Below are positions 19,701-29,400 of a stretch of DNA of 64,000 nucleotides, one piece after another. Source of the stretch: Saturnia japonica. Its lineage: Eukaryota > Arthropoda > Insecta > Lepidoptera > Saturniidae. A model generated the notes under the pieces. It did no database searches. It was not told where the DNA came from and saw only the letters and a program-made list of their open reading frames with translations. Location of the stretch: positions 14,722,930 to 14,786,929 of the forward strand of contig CM065325.1 in assembly GCA_033032175.1 (NCBI GenBank), read 5' to 3'. Position numbers and translations under genes: made by a program. How positions within the stretch are numbered: position 1 is the first letter of the stretch; every line of letters starts with the position of its first letter.

Positions 19701-22335
19701 GCAGTAGGTCGGGTCCCGGGAGCAGCGCGTCGTTTAAGCACTTGCCGTCGTATTTAGCTGCGGCGTCAAATACGAGGCGTGTTTTTCTCTTTTGCGGGTG
19801 CGCCACGGCAAAGTGCGGCAAGTAGAATGTTCTACCCGGTGTGGCTTCAGTCGGTGCCTTCTCGGCATATCCACTGTCGAGTAGGTTCTGAATTTGTTTC
19901 GTATATTCCCCCTTTAGTGCGGCATCTTTTTCGAGCTTCTTTTCTATGCCGTTCAGACGATGACGAGCCATTGCGTAATTGTTCGGCAAGGTTTCCTCGT
20001 CGCTCTTCCACAAGAGACCTGACTCGAACCTTCCGTCGGGTCGTCTCTTGGTGGTGTTGTGGAGGATTTCAAGGGCTCTCCCATCGGCATCGTTGGTGGG
20101 GCGGCGCTGCTGCACCCCGATGGACTCTAGCTCGAAGTGGCTCTTGATTAATTTTTCTATGTCGGCCTCTTCACTCACGTTGTTTACGTGGTTAACGAAT
20201 TTCACCGGCGTAGAGTCACTCGTAGCGCAGCAACCGTGTAGTACCCATCCCAGACTGGTGAGAGAAGCAACTGGTTGGTTCGGCTTCCCCTTGATGATCT
20301 TTCTTGATACAATCATCTCCCAGTTGTCTTGCCCGATGAGTAGAGCCGGCCTCTCTTTACTGTAGACGAGCTCGCTTCGGTTTTTTAGATGCGCACACTT
20401 GTTTATGGTTTCTATACTCACATGTTGCGGCGACAACTTCAGGTTGGTTACGGTCCGGACTCCTTTCAATAGGCGCTTGTCCCGCCGGTGAGCTCCTTTA
20501 ATTTTGATGTCGATTATTTGAGAGTCCTTCCTCTCAACGAGCTTTCCCCCGACGGTCTCGAGGATGAGCAGGTCTTCCTTGCCCGAGGCTCCGATCTCTT
20601 GAGCCACGGCGTTGTCCAGCAGTGACACGGTTGACCCCTCATCAAGTAGCGCGAGCACACGAGCGGAGCCGGCCGGTCCGAACACGTCCACCGGAATCAT
20701 TTTGAGGTAAACCTCTTTCCCGTCCGCGGCGGCGTACACAGTTTTGATAGTGGCCTCTTCATTATCGCCCTGTGTTTGCGTTTGTGGTTGCGGTTGCGGT
20801 CGCGGCGCGGGTTTTTCCGACGGCGCTTGTGCCGCTTGACGAATTGCGTGTAACATTATGTGGTGTTGCCGTCCACACTTACGGCAAGACGGCCCTTTAC
20901 AAGTGTTCTTCGAATGTTTCTGACGCAAACACATAAAACACAATTTTTTATTTTTCACGATTACCCACCTGTCTTCGGTTGTCGATTCCCGAAACTGTTT
21001 GCATTCAGTTATCCAGTGCTCGCGACTTTTACAATTTGCACAATATTTCTTGCCACTGGATATTGTTTGTTGGCCTCTGTTCTCTTCGGTTCGCGCGGTG
21101 TGCACACGCCGGTTGAACCGTTTTGCAGGTGCTTCCACTGGCGCGAACGTCGCCCACAGGTCCGCTTCGTTTTCAAGGAATTTTCTCAAGTTCACTAGCA
21201 CTGGATCTTCTGTGTGCGTCTTGACATAATCGAACCACCTGATCCGCAATGATGGTGATAATTTCTGAACAATGTCTCGACTTACCTGCGGTGAGCAGAG
21301 GTACTCCGGTTTCCGTAGAGCGCTTATTGTGGCGACGGCGTTGCTAACTCGACTGGCGAACGCGCATATCTCGTCACAAGATTCCCCTATGTGAGGTAAC
21401 TTTTCTATGGCGGCTAATTCGGCCAGGACGAGACGTTCCGGATTCCCGTACCTCCTCTCCAATGTTGCGATGACTTCTTCAGGATCATGGGCTGTGAATA
21501 ACATTTGTCGCACACTCTCTTTCGCAGTGCCGTGTATGGAGTGCCTCAGACGAGCCATATTCTGTGTGTCGCTAAATTGTGCGACAGAATCCCGATATGT
21601 TCTCAGGAACGGTAACCAGTCTTCCGATGCTCCATTGAAGCTAGGCAGATCGGCATACTTCGACGGTGCGGCTGGTACGACGGCTCGTGTTGAGGCTTGC
21701 ACGGCGGTGACCATTTTATCGGCAATTTTCTCAATGTCACTTACCTTGACATAGGCCTCCTGTGTTTTTTCGCAGTCCTGTTTCTCCATGATGGTTGCAC
21801 TTTGGTTTATCCACTGCTCGATGTGTGTGAATTGCACTTCGCGTTCGATGTCTTCGTCATCGATCTCCTCTTCAGATTGACACTGGACCATTTCCAGTTC
21901 AATATCGGCCAGCGCGGCAGCTGACTTGGCTATTTCCAATTTTTTCCTCGCCTCTAGTTCCGCCATACGGGATTTTGACGATCTCACTGACCTTGATTTT
22001 ATCGACCTGGCGCGCTGTGCCGCAGGAACGCACGGTGGGGCTGTTCTCCCTCCAATGTCCCTGGACGCCTTTGCTGCGGGCACTGTAGGAACGCACGGTG
22101 GGGCCTCCTCGCTCCCTCCAATGTTCCTGGGTGCTGGTGTTCTTGTGTCTTGCGACGCGGCGGCGGCGGTTGCAGCGCGTGTGCGGATCGACGAAGTCGA
22201 AGGTACTGTTTTTCTGGTGGTGGCGGACGTGGCGGTAGCCGAACTTGTTTCTGTCGGCGTGTTCAACGACCAATCTGTGGTCGTGGTTTCACTGTCGTCC
22301 TTGCGACTCGACGTAGGCGACCGTACTGTAGGCAT
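16711..22335 (-). CDS. BEL/Pao Gag-Pol polyprotein (1874 residues)
   Basis: Encodes the capsid, protease, reverse transcriptase, RNase H and integrase of the element as one frame. The ATG at 22335 (MPTVRSPTSS) is chosen because the codon two upstream is GTG. Order with rough residues: Ser/Thr-rich N-terminus and coiled coil (110-190); DUF1759 gag region (225-365, LPSFNGASEDWLPF); three zinc knuckles (about 430-495, CANCKSREHW, CFMCLRQKHSKNTC, CRKCGRQHH); A17-like protease (about 565, LLDEGSTVSLLD); reverse transcriptase (about 800-1000, VVADIREMFLQIRV and YMDDYL); RNase H (about 1150, FVDASETAYAAACYW); integrase zinc-binding region (about 1490-1528, HRKFCHANH...CQWC); integrase core with Asp in AVDYFG, Asp in SDNGTNF and Glu in GGAWERMV; DUF5641 C-terminus. 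No stop or frameshift is seen, so it may be functional. The stop codon is provided by the LTR. Confidence 0.95.
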   Translation of the reverse strand: MPTVRSPTSSRKDDSETTTTDWSLNTPTETSSATATSATTRKTVPSTSSIRTRAATAAAASQDTRTPAPRNIGGSEEAPPCVPTVPAAKASRDIGGRTAPPCVPAAQRARSIKSRSVRSSKSRMAELEARKKLEIAKSAAALADIELEMVQCQSEEEIDDEDIEREVQFTHIEQWINQSATIMEKQDCEKTQEAYVKVSDIEKIADKMVTAVQASTRAVVPAAPSKYADLPSFNGASEDWLPFLRTYRDSVAQFSDTQNMARLRHSIHGTAKESVRQMLFTAHDPEEVIATLERRYGNPERLVLAELAAIEKLPHIGESCDEICAFASRVSNAVATISALRKPEYLCSPQVSRDIVQKLSPSLRIRWFDYVKTHTEDPVLVNLRKFLENEADLWATFAPVEAPAKRFNRRVHTARTEENRGQQTISSGKKYCANCKSREHWITECKQFRESTTEDRWVIVKNKKLCFMCLRQKHSKNTCKGPSCRKCGRQHHIMLHAIRQAAQAPSEKPAPRPQPQPQTQTQGDNEEATIKTVYAAADGKEVYLKMIPVDVFGPAGSARVLALLDEGSTVSLLDNAVAQEIGASGKEDLLILETVGGKLVERKDSQIIDIKIKGAHRRDKRLLKGVRTVTNLKLSPQHVSIETINKCAHLKNRSELVYSKERPALLIGQDNWEMIVSRKIIKGKPNQPVASLTSLGWVLHGCCATSDSTPVKFVNHVNNVSEEADIEKLIKSHFELESIGVQQRRPTNDADGRALEILHNTTKRRPDGRFESGLLWKSDEETLPNNYAMARHRLNGIEKKLEKDAALKGEYTKQIQNLLDSGYAEKAPTEATPGRTFYLPHFAVAHPQKRKTRLVFDAAAKYDGKCLNDALLPGPDLLQSLFGVLLRFRQGPIAVVADIREMFLQIRVREEDRDSLRFLWRGDDRSSKPTEYRMASVIFGAASSPATAIYVKNRNAEDFKATHPEAAQAIVRNHYMDDYLQSFTSSTQAIETAKAVQAIHRKAGFELRQWASNDAQLLSNLAENEISPQEIHIGDNEEKTLGLRWLVGEDCLAFNSNLRNTPSDVIQNQRAPTKRKVTSAVMSTFDPLGLVALILIQGKRLIQTLWRTGTDWDESIGGEAHHQWRDYINSLSTLRDMKIPRCLTPSMGAGQLHTFVDASETAYAAACYWRSIGNGVCVTLIAGKARVAPVKPVTIPRIELQAALLGARLANTITEELKLKTTDKFYWSDSSTVLQWMKADPRRFKPFVAHRLAAIEEISKPHEWRWVPTRENPADIATRGVPNGFSEDSKWFVGPDFLHRPEADWPQKRLGKCDQVSDEERKSATVLTTRTRNDDTLPSPERFSSWIKLLRTVARIFQFTELCKKGRVVHVARDSEWKPHKKKETKKTVRTKKTQENTTKFIPIPDRCLQRAELALLHHSQLDAFGDEMECLRKNLPIKTGSKLKKIDVQLDEHGIIRLRDRTRKMNMSSGNLAVLDGKHKIARLLIDRYHRKFCHANHATVVNELRQTYWILGLRNSVKKVLHECQWCRIRKEKPQLPPTGDLPAERLQHGAHPFTCTAVDYFGPMHVTIGRRREKRWGALFTCLTTRAIHLELVPSLSTSSLVMALRRMSARRGNPRVMYSDNGTNFIGADRELRDEMSKLKKSELAEAASHEGIAWMFIPPGAPHMGGAWERMVRTVKTALSAILNERSPPEEVLHTLLTEVEHTVNSRPLTHLSASPEDEEALTPNHFLIGRSCGSSVVGSFDEHTLIGRADWKTSQRLADHFWRRWLREYLPTLMPRKISGREAPQPQRGDIVIIADASLPRNTWPRGEVVASYPGPDGRTRVADVRTSRGGVLRRHTSRLIVIVPATSRHQFGVHDGAYTGGETVSDA
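16727..16742 (-). other. Polypurine tract of the BEL/Pao element
   Basis: GGGGGGGAGAC precedes the 3' LTR on the minus strand and would prime plus-strand synthesis. It is inside the coding frame (residues YTGGETVSDA), so tract and C-terminal codons constrain each other. Confidence 0.75.
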
Positions 22336-22362
22336 TTTCACTGTTCACTGGACCCAATCCGG

Positions 22363-22377
22363 CTATTCGAAGGACCA
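22363..22377 (-). other. Primer-binding-site-like sequence
   Basis: Four bases after the 5' LTR the minus strand reads TGGTCCTTCGAATAG. The leading TGG pairs with a tRNA CCA end, as in retroelement primer sites. The tRNA species was not identified. Confidence 0.6.
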
Positions 22378-22381
22378 AAAC

Positions 22382-23572
22382 TAAAATGAGCGCGGACCCG
22401 AAGCGGAGTCGGCCGCCTATTATGCAATGTGCTACGTCAATCTATACAGAGCGGGACCGCGCACCGAGGGCGCGAACGCGACGGAAACGATTCCCTCGTA
22501 CTCTGTATATAACCGACGGCGGATAACACGCTACGGTAACCAGCTGTCTGGAAACCAGTGCGTGCGAGCCCCTCTCACTACGTGCGACCAACCCTGTTCA
22601 CACCCGAAACTACTAGGCGTGAAGAGGGCGAAACATCAAGGTACACACACGCAGTGAGGTGCCTGCTGGTAGGCGCGGCGATGACGTAGCACGGAGCGGA
22701 ATGGACTGGGTCGCTGGCGGGTTGAACTTAGTGAAGATGCGAAGAAATGACACACAGGCACCACAATAAAATTTGCTGTATTCTTCAAGACAATACACTT
22801 TGTTAATACTATATCTTCTGGGTACGGTTACTTCCAGTTTCTTGAGTCTTGAGTCTTGAGTCTTGATTCTTCAATTTGTGGTACCCGTGTGCGCTCGTTT
22901 GCCCCGGCAGAACGCCTTTTATATGGTTTGCCGGAGAGCGAGACGGACGATGGCGTCTCTATCCGTACTGCTCATTACCAAACTTGGGTGTGGTCCGTTA
23001 ACCGCGGTAATGCGCAGTGGTTGCAATATTGCTGTCTCTGTCTATTATTATTATTACTTGTATACAGAATACAATAAATTGTTAATATCTCTAATTACAG
23101 TTATTCAATTACAATAAAAACTATTTCACATCAATGTAGACACAAATACCTATTCAAAAACACTAACTTTAACATTATAGGTTAATAAACACGGGAGATA
23201 TAAAGCATTAAACATTGCAACCTTAAAACGTCTTGCGACTCGTTACATACGCACTATTTGAGCTTACAAACATTATAAAACACATACAGAAGGCTATTTT
23301 ACTTATATAACACAAAACATTACGTATAACTTCTACAAAATATGAATTATTGACAATATATGATTTTAGTACTTTAGGTGATTATTTTTATTAGATTACG
23401 CACATTTTCATGACTTATATATTGTTCTTACATACCTACACGCTATAGTAACATATTCAAAACATTAGAAACATTTAATTATTGATCGTTTGTGCAAATT
23501 ATTCATCCTTACAACTTATATTTACAAATGTTATTCTTATATCATTACGCTTAGGCTTATGCGTCGCTAACA
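22382..23572 (-). repeat. 5' LTR of the BEL/Pao element
   Basis: It is nearly identical to the 3' LTR. A candidate core promoter, TATAAAAG, is on the minus strand at 22916-22923, upstream of the R/U5 part. It ends TTTTA rather than CA; the CATTG duplication outside the other LTR confirms the boundary. Confidence 0.93.
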
Positions 23573-23784
23573 CATTGCTATTTTTGAGAAAACTAGTAGT
23601 GTCCCGGGGTATTACCGGGAAACGGAAAAGTTCGCGGGAATTCAGTAATTTAATGATTAAGCAGTAAGTTTGTATAGTACCTATATATAAAACTGTAGTT
23701 TTATATATTTTATTAATATATTTTAAAACTTAGTTATGAATCACTATTTATCGCTTTAATCAGTTCTGTTGGTGCTTGTTTGGA

Positions 23785-23792
23785 TGTGTGTA

Positions 23793-23857
<65 letters not shown>
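23785..23857 (+). repeat. (TG)n(TA)n microsatellite
   Basis: About 25 TG units run into about 8 TA units. Confidence 0.9.
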
Positions 23858-23863
<6 letters not shown>

Positions 23864-24004
23864 ACTATGTATATAGATTTTTAGCTTGTTTTTTTATTAT
23901 TATTGTATATATTTATTCTTGTATTTGTATATGTACAATTTTAACTAGCCTATCTTTATATTTTAACTATATCGTTTATCTTTCTTCCAATCCTTTGTAA
24001 GATT

Positions 24005-24130
24005 GCCTGGAATAAATTGCTTTAAGCAATAAGGCCGCCTGTTGTTTCTGTTCTGTTATTTTTTCTACTTTTTATTTTTATTGTACAGTGATGTTTGTAA
24101 CAATAAAGTATTTTTCTTTTCATTCTATTC
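24005..24130 (+). mobile_element. LINE 3'-UTR remnant
   Basis: GGAATAAATTGCTTTAAGCA, then AAGGCCGCCTGTTG, then GTAACAATAAAGTA is a 3'-end arrangement I recognise from lepidopteran non-LTR elements. There is no coding part here. Confidence 0.5.
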
Positions 24131-25604
24131 TGATTCAGCTATGTAGCGAATAGCGAATATTGAATCGGTGACTATTATATGACTAACACCAAATAATAGG
24201 TACGGGAACCTAAATACGGGTTATCTAATATATTCCATAATAGGAATAACAAAATATCAGCCTCATGTATCACCTCTAATAACGACATAGACAAAATTAA
24301 ATAACCAAAGGACTTTAAAGGTACAGTTCAGAGATTTAACTCAGTACATACCAGAGATAAATAGTACATACAACTTAGTCCAGTGTGACCAAATTTACCA
24401 GAATTCAGCTATTTTAAGAGAATTGAACTCTTATTTTAGGGCTTGACAGATTATGTCTTGGAGAAAGTCCCCAAAGTTCGCAAAACATCAGAACGTTTGA
24501 AAATTGATAGTAATCGATCGTTTTTTATTGTTTGTTATTTATTTTGTTAATATATTTCAGCCCATCCTTGAAGAAGACAGAGAAAAAAAAACCACAAAAA
24601 ATATCTCAAATTGTATATTAGAAATCAGTAATTGATTGTTTTATTTTAACAATAGACTGTTGGATAGTCTTGAAGACTATCGATTAATTGATCTTAATCG
24701 ATGCGTTATAACACTAATGTAGAGTACTTACATTTTGATTGATTACTGTGTATCGAAGCAATAGGTTCGAGAGGGATTGATTCGCGATAGATTAAAATAA
24801 GGGCACAGCAAATATTCCGCGACCCTCCTTCTCACACAGATTTAAAAATGATTGTGTTTCTGCAATCGTACACGTGAAATTGATAGTAAAAGAGGACGAA
24901 CGATTGTTGCGTAAATTGTACGCTCTCAAGAAATATGGGCAAGACAGTCCAAAGATCTGCAGCTCTGTATTAAAATATCGACACGTAAGATGTATAGTTC
25001 TGTAACAATTAAATAATTGTTCTAAAGTGTTTTCAGTTATTTTTCATAGGTCAAATCAAATTCTGATTAAGAATAAGCAGAATCTTAGCATTTTTTCGCA
25101 TAATTTAGCAGACCTTAGCAGATTTTAGCATAGTGGCTAGGATAATGATCAATTTTAATCTGGTCACGCTGGTTCTTACATTTACTGTGCTTTGCTATTC
25201 AATGATCTACATCAATCTACATACAATGAAACTCATAGACAATATCCGATAAAATTAAAAATGAAATCATAGATAATTACTATTTATGTCCGCCATTCAT
25301 TCTTTTGAGTTGCTTTTTCGTTTTACGGTTCTCGAGAGCGTGATTTGTCATCAAAATTTACGCAACACTATCGCGTAATTAGAAGACTATCGTAAAAATA
25401 ACTTTAAAGTGTAGATATCGGACTTGGGGGAATCTCCACCGTAAATAGTGATTATAGTTTGACGTGATTGCGCCCGTTTGTGTCTTGAATCTTCTATAGT
25501 GATGCTTTTGCCCAGCTTTTACGTTGTCGGTTGCGAGGTGATGTCGAGTGCCTGATGCTGTGGGAACTATGTGTGAATAATATAATAGTGAAAGAGGACT
25601 CAGT
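24131..25604. other. Intergenic and 5' flank/UTR of PPM1
   Basis: No gene seen. The last 280 bases (25320-25604) are less AT-rich and presumably hold the promoter and 5'UTR of PPM1, but no TATA box or initiator could be assigned. ATGs upstream of 25605 are in short closed frames. Confidence 0.4.
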
Positions 25605-26417
25605 ATGGGGGCATTTTTAAACAAGCCCGAAACTAGGAAATACAATGAGGGTGGGGAAGGGAATGGACTTCGTTATGGCGTGGCGTCGATGCAGGGTTGG
25701 CGCGTGGAGATGGAGGACGCGCACCACGCGCAGCTCACTCTGAACGGCACGCTCTCGGACTGGTCTTATTTCGCTGTGTTCGACGGGCACGCGGGAGCGC
25801 GCGTTTCCGCTCATTGCGCTGAAAACTTGCTCGAATGCATCCTACAGACGGACGAGTTTCGGCGCGAGGAAATAGCGGAAGCGATCCGCGCCGGCTTTCT
25901 CGACCTCGATAAGAAGATGAGAGATCTGCCTGAGCTTTCCAACGGCGAGGAGAAGTCAGGTTCGACGGCGGTATGCGCTTTCGTATCACCGAAACAGATA
26001 TACATAGCGAACTGTGGCGATTCTCGTGCCGTTCTGGCCAGAAACGGCTCACCGATATTTGCAACTAGGGATCATAAACCCGAGTTGCCGTCAGAGAAGT
26101 CTCGAATTGTCCAAGCAGGTGGTTCAGTCATGATACAGCGTGTAAATGGGAGTTTAGCAGTTTCTCGAGCACTCGGCGATTATGAGTATAAAAAGGTCCT
26201 GGATCGTGGGCCGTGCGAGCAGTTGGTGTCCCCTGAGCCTGAAGTCTCAGTGCATGAGCGATTAGAGACACAGGACGAGTTTTTGGTGCTAGCTTGTGAT
26301 GGAGTCTGGGATGTGATGAGTAATGAGGCTCTCTGTGCTTATGTCCACTCACTACTCCAACTCACTGACGACCTTGTGGCCATTACTAACCAGGTCATTG
26401 ATACCTGCCTTTATAAG
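25605..26417 (+). CDS. Ppm1: PPM1 exon 1 (coding), catalytic domain
   Basis: 271 codons holding nearly the whole catalytic domain, from MGAFLNKP to the helix VIDTCLYK. The donor is GTAAGA. It is GC-richer than anything around it except the BEL element, consistent with coding constraint. Confidence 0.95.
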
Positions 26418-29400
26418 GTAAGATTTTACAACAAATTCCCTTTACCAGCAGATTAGATTATAAGGTACATTAACATTGCCTTTTAAAATAACAAAAATCC
26501 ATAATGAAAAATTTGGATATTTCTGTGTTTGTTCCTATAAGCCTCAGTTTAAGTAAATATTGTAAAGTTTTTTATACAATTAAGTTGGCAAAAAAGCATA
26601 CTTTCCTGATAGTAAGCGGCTACCATAGCTTATTGATGCTTGGATTAACTAGCACATTATTAACCTTGTATCCCCCTATCCCGAGGAGCTCTGGAAACCC
26701 TACTCACAGTAGGAACACAATACAAGGTTACTGGGCTGCAATCTTCCCTATGATTGAGGTATTCCAACAGTTGGGCCTCCTTAAGTAAAGAGAAATCTCA
26801 CTGTGCCCTACCTTTATTTGAACCCCCTTTTACCCTAAAGAGCTTTGGAAACCCTACTCAAAACAGGAGCACAACATAAGGTTAGTTGGCTGTGATCTTC
26901 TGTAGGATTGAGGTGTTGCACTAGTTGGGCCGCTCCAAGTAGAGAGAATTCTCTGAAGAACTTCCTCTGTGCCCTACCTCTTTCAAAAGTACCTATAGTC
27001 TCTTATCACCAAGCATCTATAGATGTGTTCTGGCAGCTGCAATTGAGAATCAGTCCTTCTAAGCTTAGAGAGTTTAGCTTAAACTAGCTGTGTCACATGG
27101 ATTCACCCATATAATTTATTTTATAAGATTTCCAAAAAATCTGTTCTAAGTGAGCGTCTACATCACAAAAATAGTAACTGTGCTAAATTTAAAGTTAATC
27201 AGACCTATAGTTCTGGAAATCTCCTGATGAGTAATATTTTGCTTAATAAATGAAGTATTATTAAAAAATTTAAAACACAAAGTAGTGTTTTGACATTCAC
27301 AACTGTTTTTGATTTTGATATATGTGTTTTAATGCTTACTTAAGTTCAAAATTGTTTTACATATAATTTTTTTTACCTGAAATGATTAAACAAAATTACA
27401 ATGGTGTATGTATATATAGCCATGTCACTTCTGGTACCTCTGACTATCAAGATCATAAAAAAACTCTGTTAGAATTGGTTAGGTAGTTGTGTTATAAAAA
27501 AATCACTGTAATAATTTAATATTCCTTACTTTGCTGCTACAACCTAGAACAGGTATGTAGGTTACTTTCATTTACTACAGAAGAATGGTTTATTAATATT
27601 AATTTTGTTAATGGTTGATGTATACCTACTTGAAAAAAAGAGAGAAAGTAATTTCAAATGTTACTAATTGCATTAATGAAATAAATTAATTAGAATAACA
27701 TGAGAAAATGGAACCAGTAGATTTAATTGTGCTAATGCTCTAAAAAATTATTTTGGTGTCACAACTCATAGCTGCATCTAGTCACAACCTCAATCTAAGT
27801 GTATTTGTTTGTAGTAAGTATATGACTAGAGGTTTTTAAGGGATCTATATAAAAAATTTACCCAAAGACTAATACAATTTTTGATGCATAAGAATAATTT
27901 TAATGTGTAGTCCTGGTATAATATTATAGAAGTATTCCACTAAATTATGGAAAAGATAAGATATGGGGTTGTAGGGTTGTTGTACAGCCTGACACTATGG
28001 CGACCACCATGCATGTGGTAAAAAAACCTTCACAGAAATTTGGTTATACATGGCACATCTCAGGATCAGCCTATGCATATCTAGTTTCATCAGGTATAGT
28101 TCCTTCTCTTTGCCATACTGTTAAATAAATAAAAAATGGCAAATTTTGTTATAATGAAATAGGTATTAGAAATGTAATGATTGGTTGAAAATTAAAAATG
28201 CAAAGTTTTGAATTGAACATCTTGAGGACTCATTAGTCTAACATTATTATTTCTATGAAAGTGTTTCAAAAGTCAGTAATAGCAGTTTCTTGTCTATAAA
28301 AAAAATGCAACAAATCATTTATATTGCAATAAAATACTGTGAGAATTGTGCTAATAATCCACATGTAACATTATATTACCTACCTTCAAAGTTGTTTCTA
28401 AATGCAATTATGCCATTTTTACAAACAATCTATTGTTCTATTAAATTATTACAGTGTCATCATATTGGATAAAGATGTGATCCATTTGCGAGTAAAATTG
28501 TTTACTTGTATCTGGTAAACTTGTTTTATAAACCACCAAAGCTGCAGATTTTTAATGTCCTATGGTTTTTCTCGTTATGCATACTTGAAACTGATTTAAA
28601 GAAAGAAAGAACATTTGTTTGACTATGAAAATATGGACATCATTAACACAACACACATTAAACAAGAGATTACAATAAAATATTACTAATTAAATTTATA
28701 CATTTATACATACAAAAGCTGTACTCAAGATCAAAAAGGACCTCAGATCAGCATATGATACATCAAAATACTATAACGCTGGTTTTCAGCTAGGCCTAAA
28801 CTATTTCAGGTGGATCAATTCGTATGGTAAACTTGAAGTCCTATCACTGATATCTTTGCTGCTTTGCTAGTTAGTTGGATATTATAATTGTGATTGCCAT
28901 ACACCAGGAGTAACATATGCTATAGTGTGGCAGGATAGGTTTTTATTATATGATCCAGTAATACCAGATATTTTTTGATCTACCTTTTTTATAGATAGTG
29001 TTTGCCCATAATATCACTTGATGTTATGTGGCTCAAAATAGTAACACACTAAGCCTAGTGGAGGGCTGGCTCTCAAGTACAGCTGCCAGAAAATACCGAT
29101 AGGTGATAGATTTTCAACTTGATGGTGGTAGCTTGCCAGGCGGGCAGTAGAAAAAGCCCTACCACAATGCTATGGTTTTATCATGTTTTCCTTCACCAAA
29201 ACCTCAAGCACATTTCAAGGTGACCAATTCACAATGATGGACACGATGCCCATACACTATGTACACTGTCACAACCACTATGTACATGGTGGTAAACCCG
29301 TAGTTTTTTGCGTTTCATGTTTAACCAGTTATATATCCAACTGCCGAGAAGCTAGCAGGCCGGCATGACAGTGACGACTGTCAGTGGATTGTGGATCTCT

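Larger units (their letters stand above)
15539..23572 (-). mobile_element. Complete BEL/Pao LTR retrotransposon
   Basis: The 8.03-kb element has two LTRs of about 1.19 kb, a PBS-like site, one uninterrupted gag-pol frame, a polypurine tract and a CATTG duplication. The LTRs differ at only about seven positions plus a 3-base indel by eye, implying recent insertion. It lies between the divergent mtIF2 and PPM1 genes, on the opposite strand to PPM1. No env-like frame was found. Confidence 0.95.

Noticed and set aside
16636..22389. Many plus-strand open frames of 60-150 codons across the retrotransposon
   Set aside because: They lie antisense to the intact gag-pol frame and show no family motif; they are shadows of high-GC coding sequence.
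23776..24000. 74-codon ORF starting MFGCVYVCVC
   Set aside because: It is the translation of the (TG)n(TA)n microsatellite.
25617..26352. Minus-strand ORFs of 64-109 codons opposite PPM1 exon 1
   Set aside because: Antisense shadows of the phosphatase exon.
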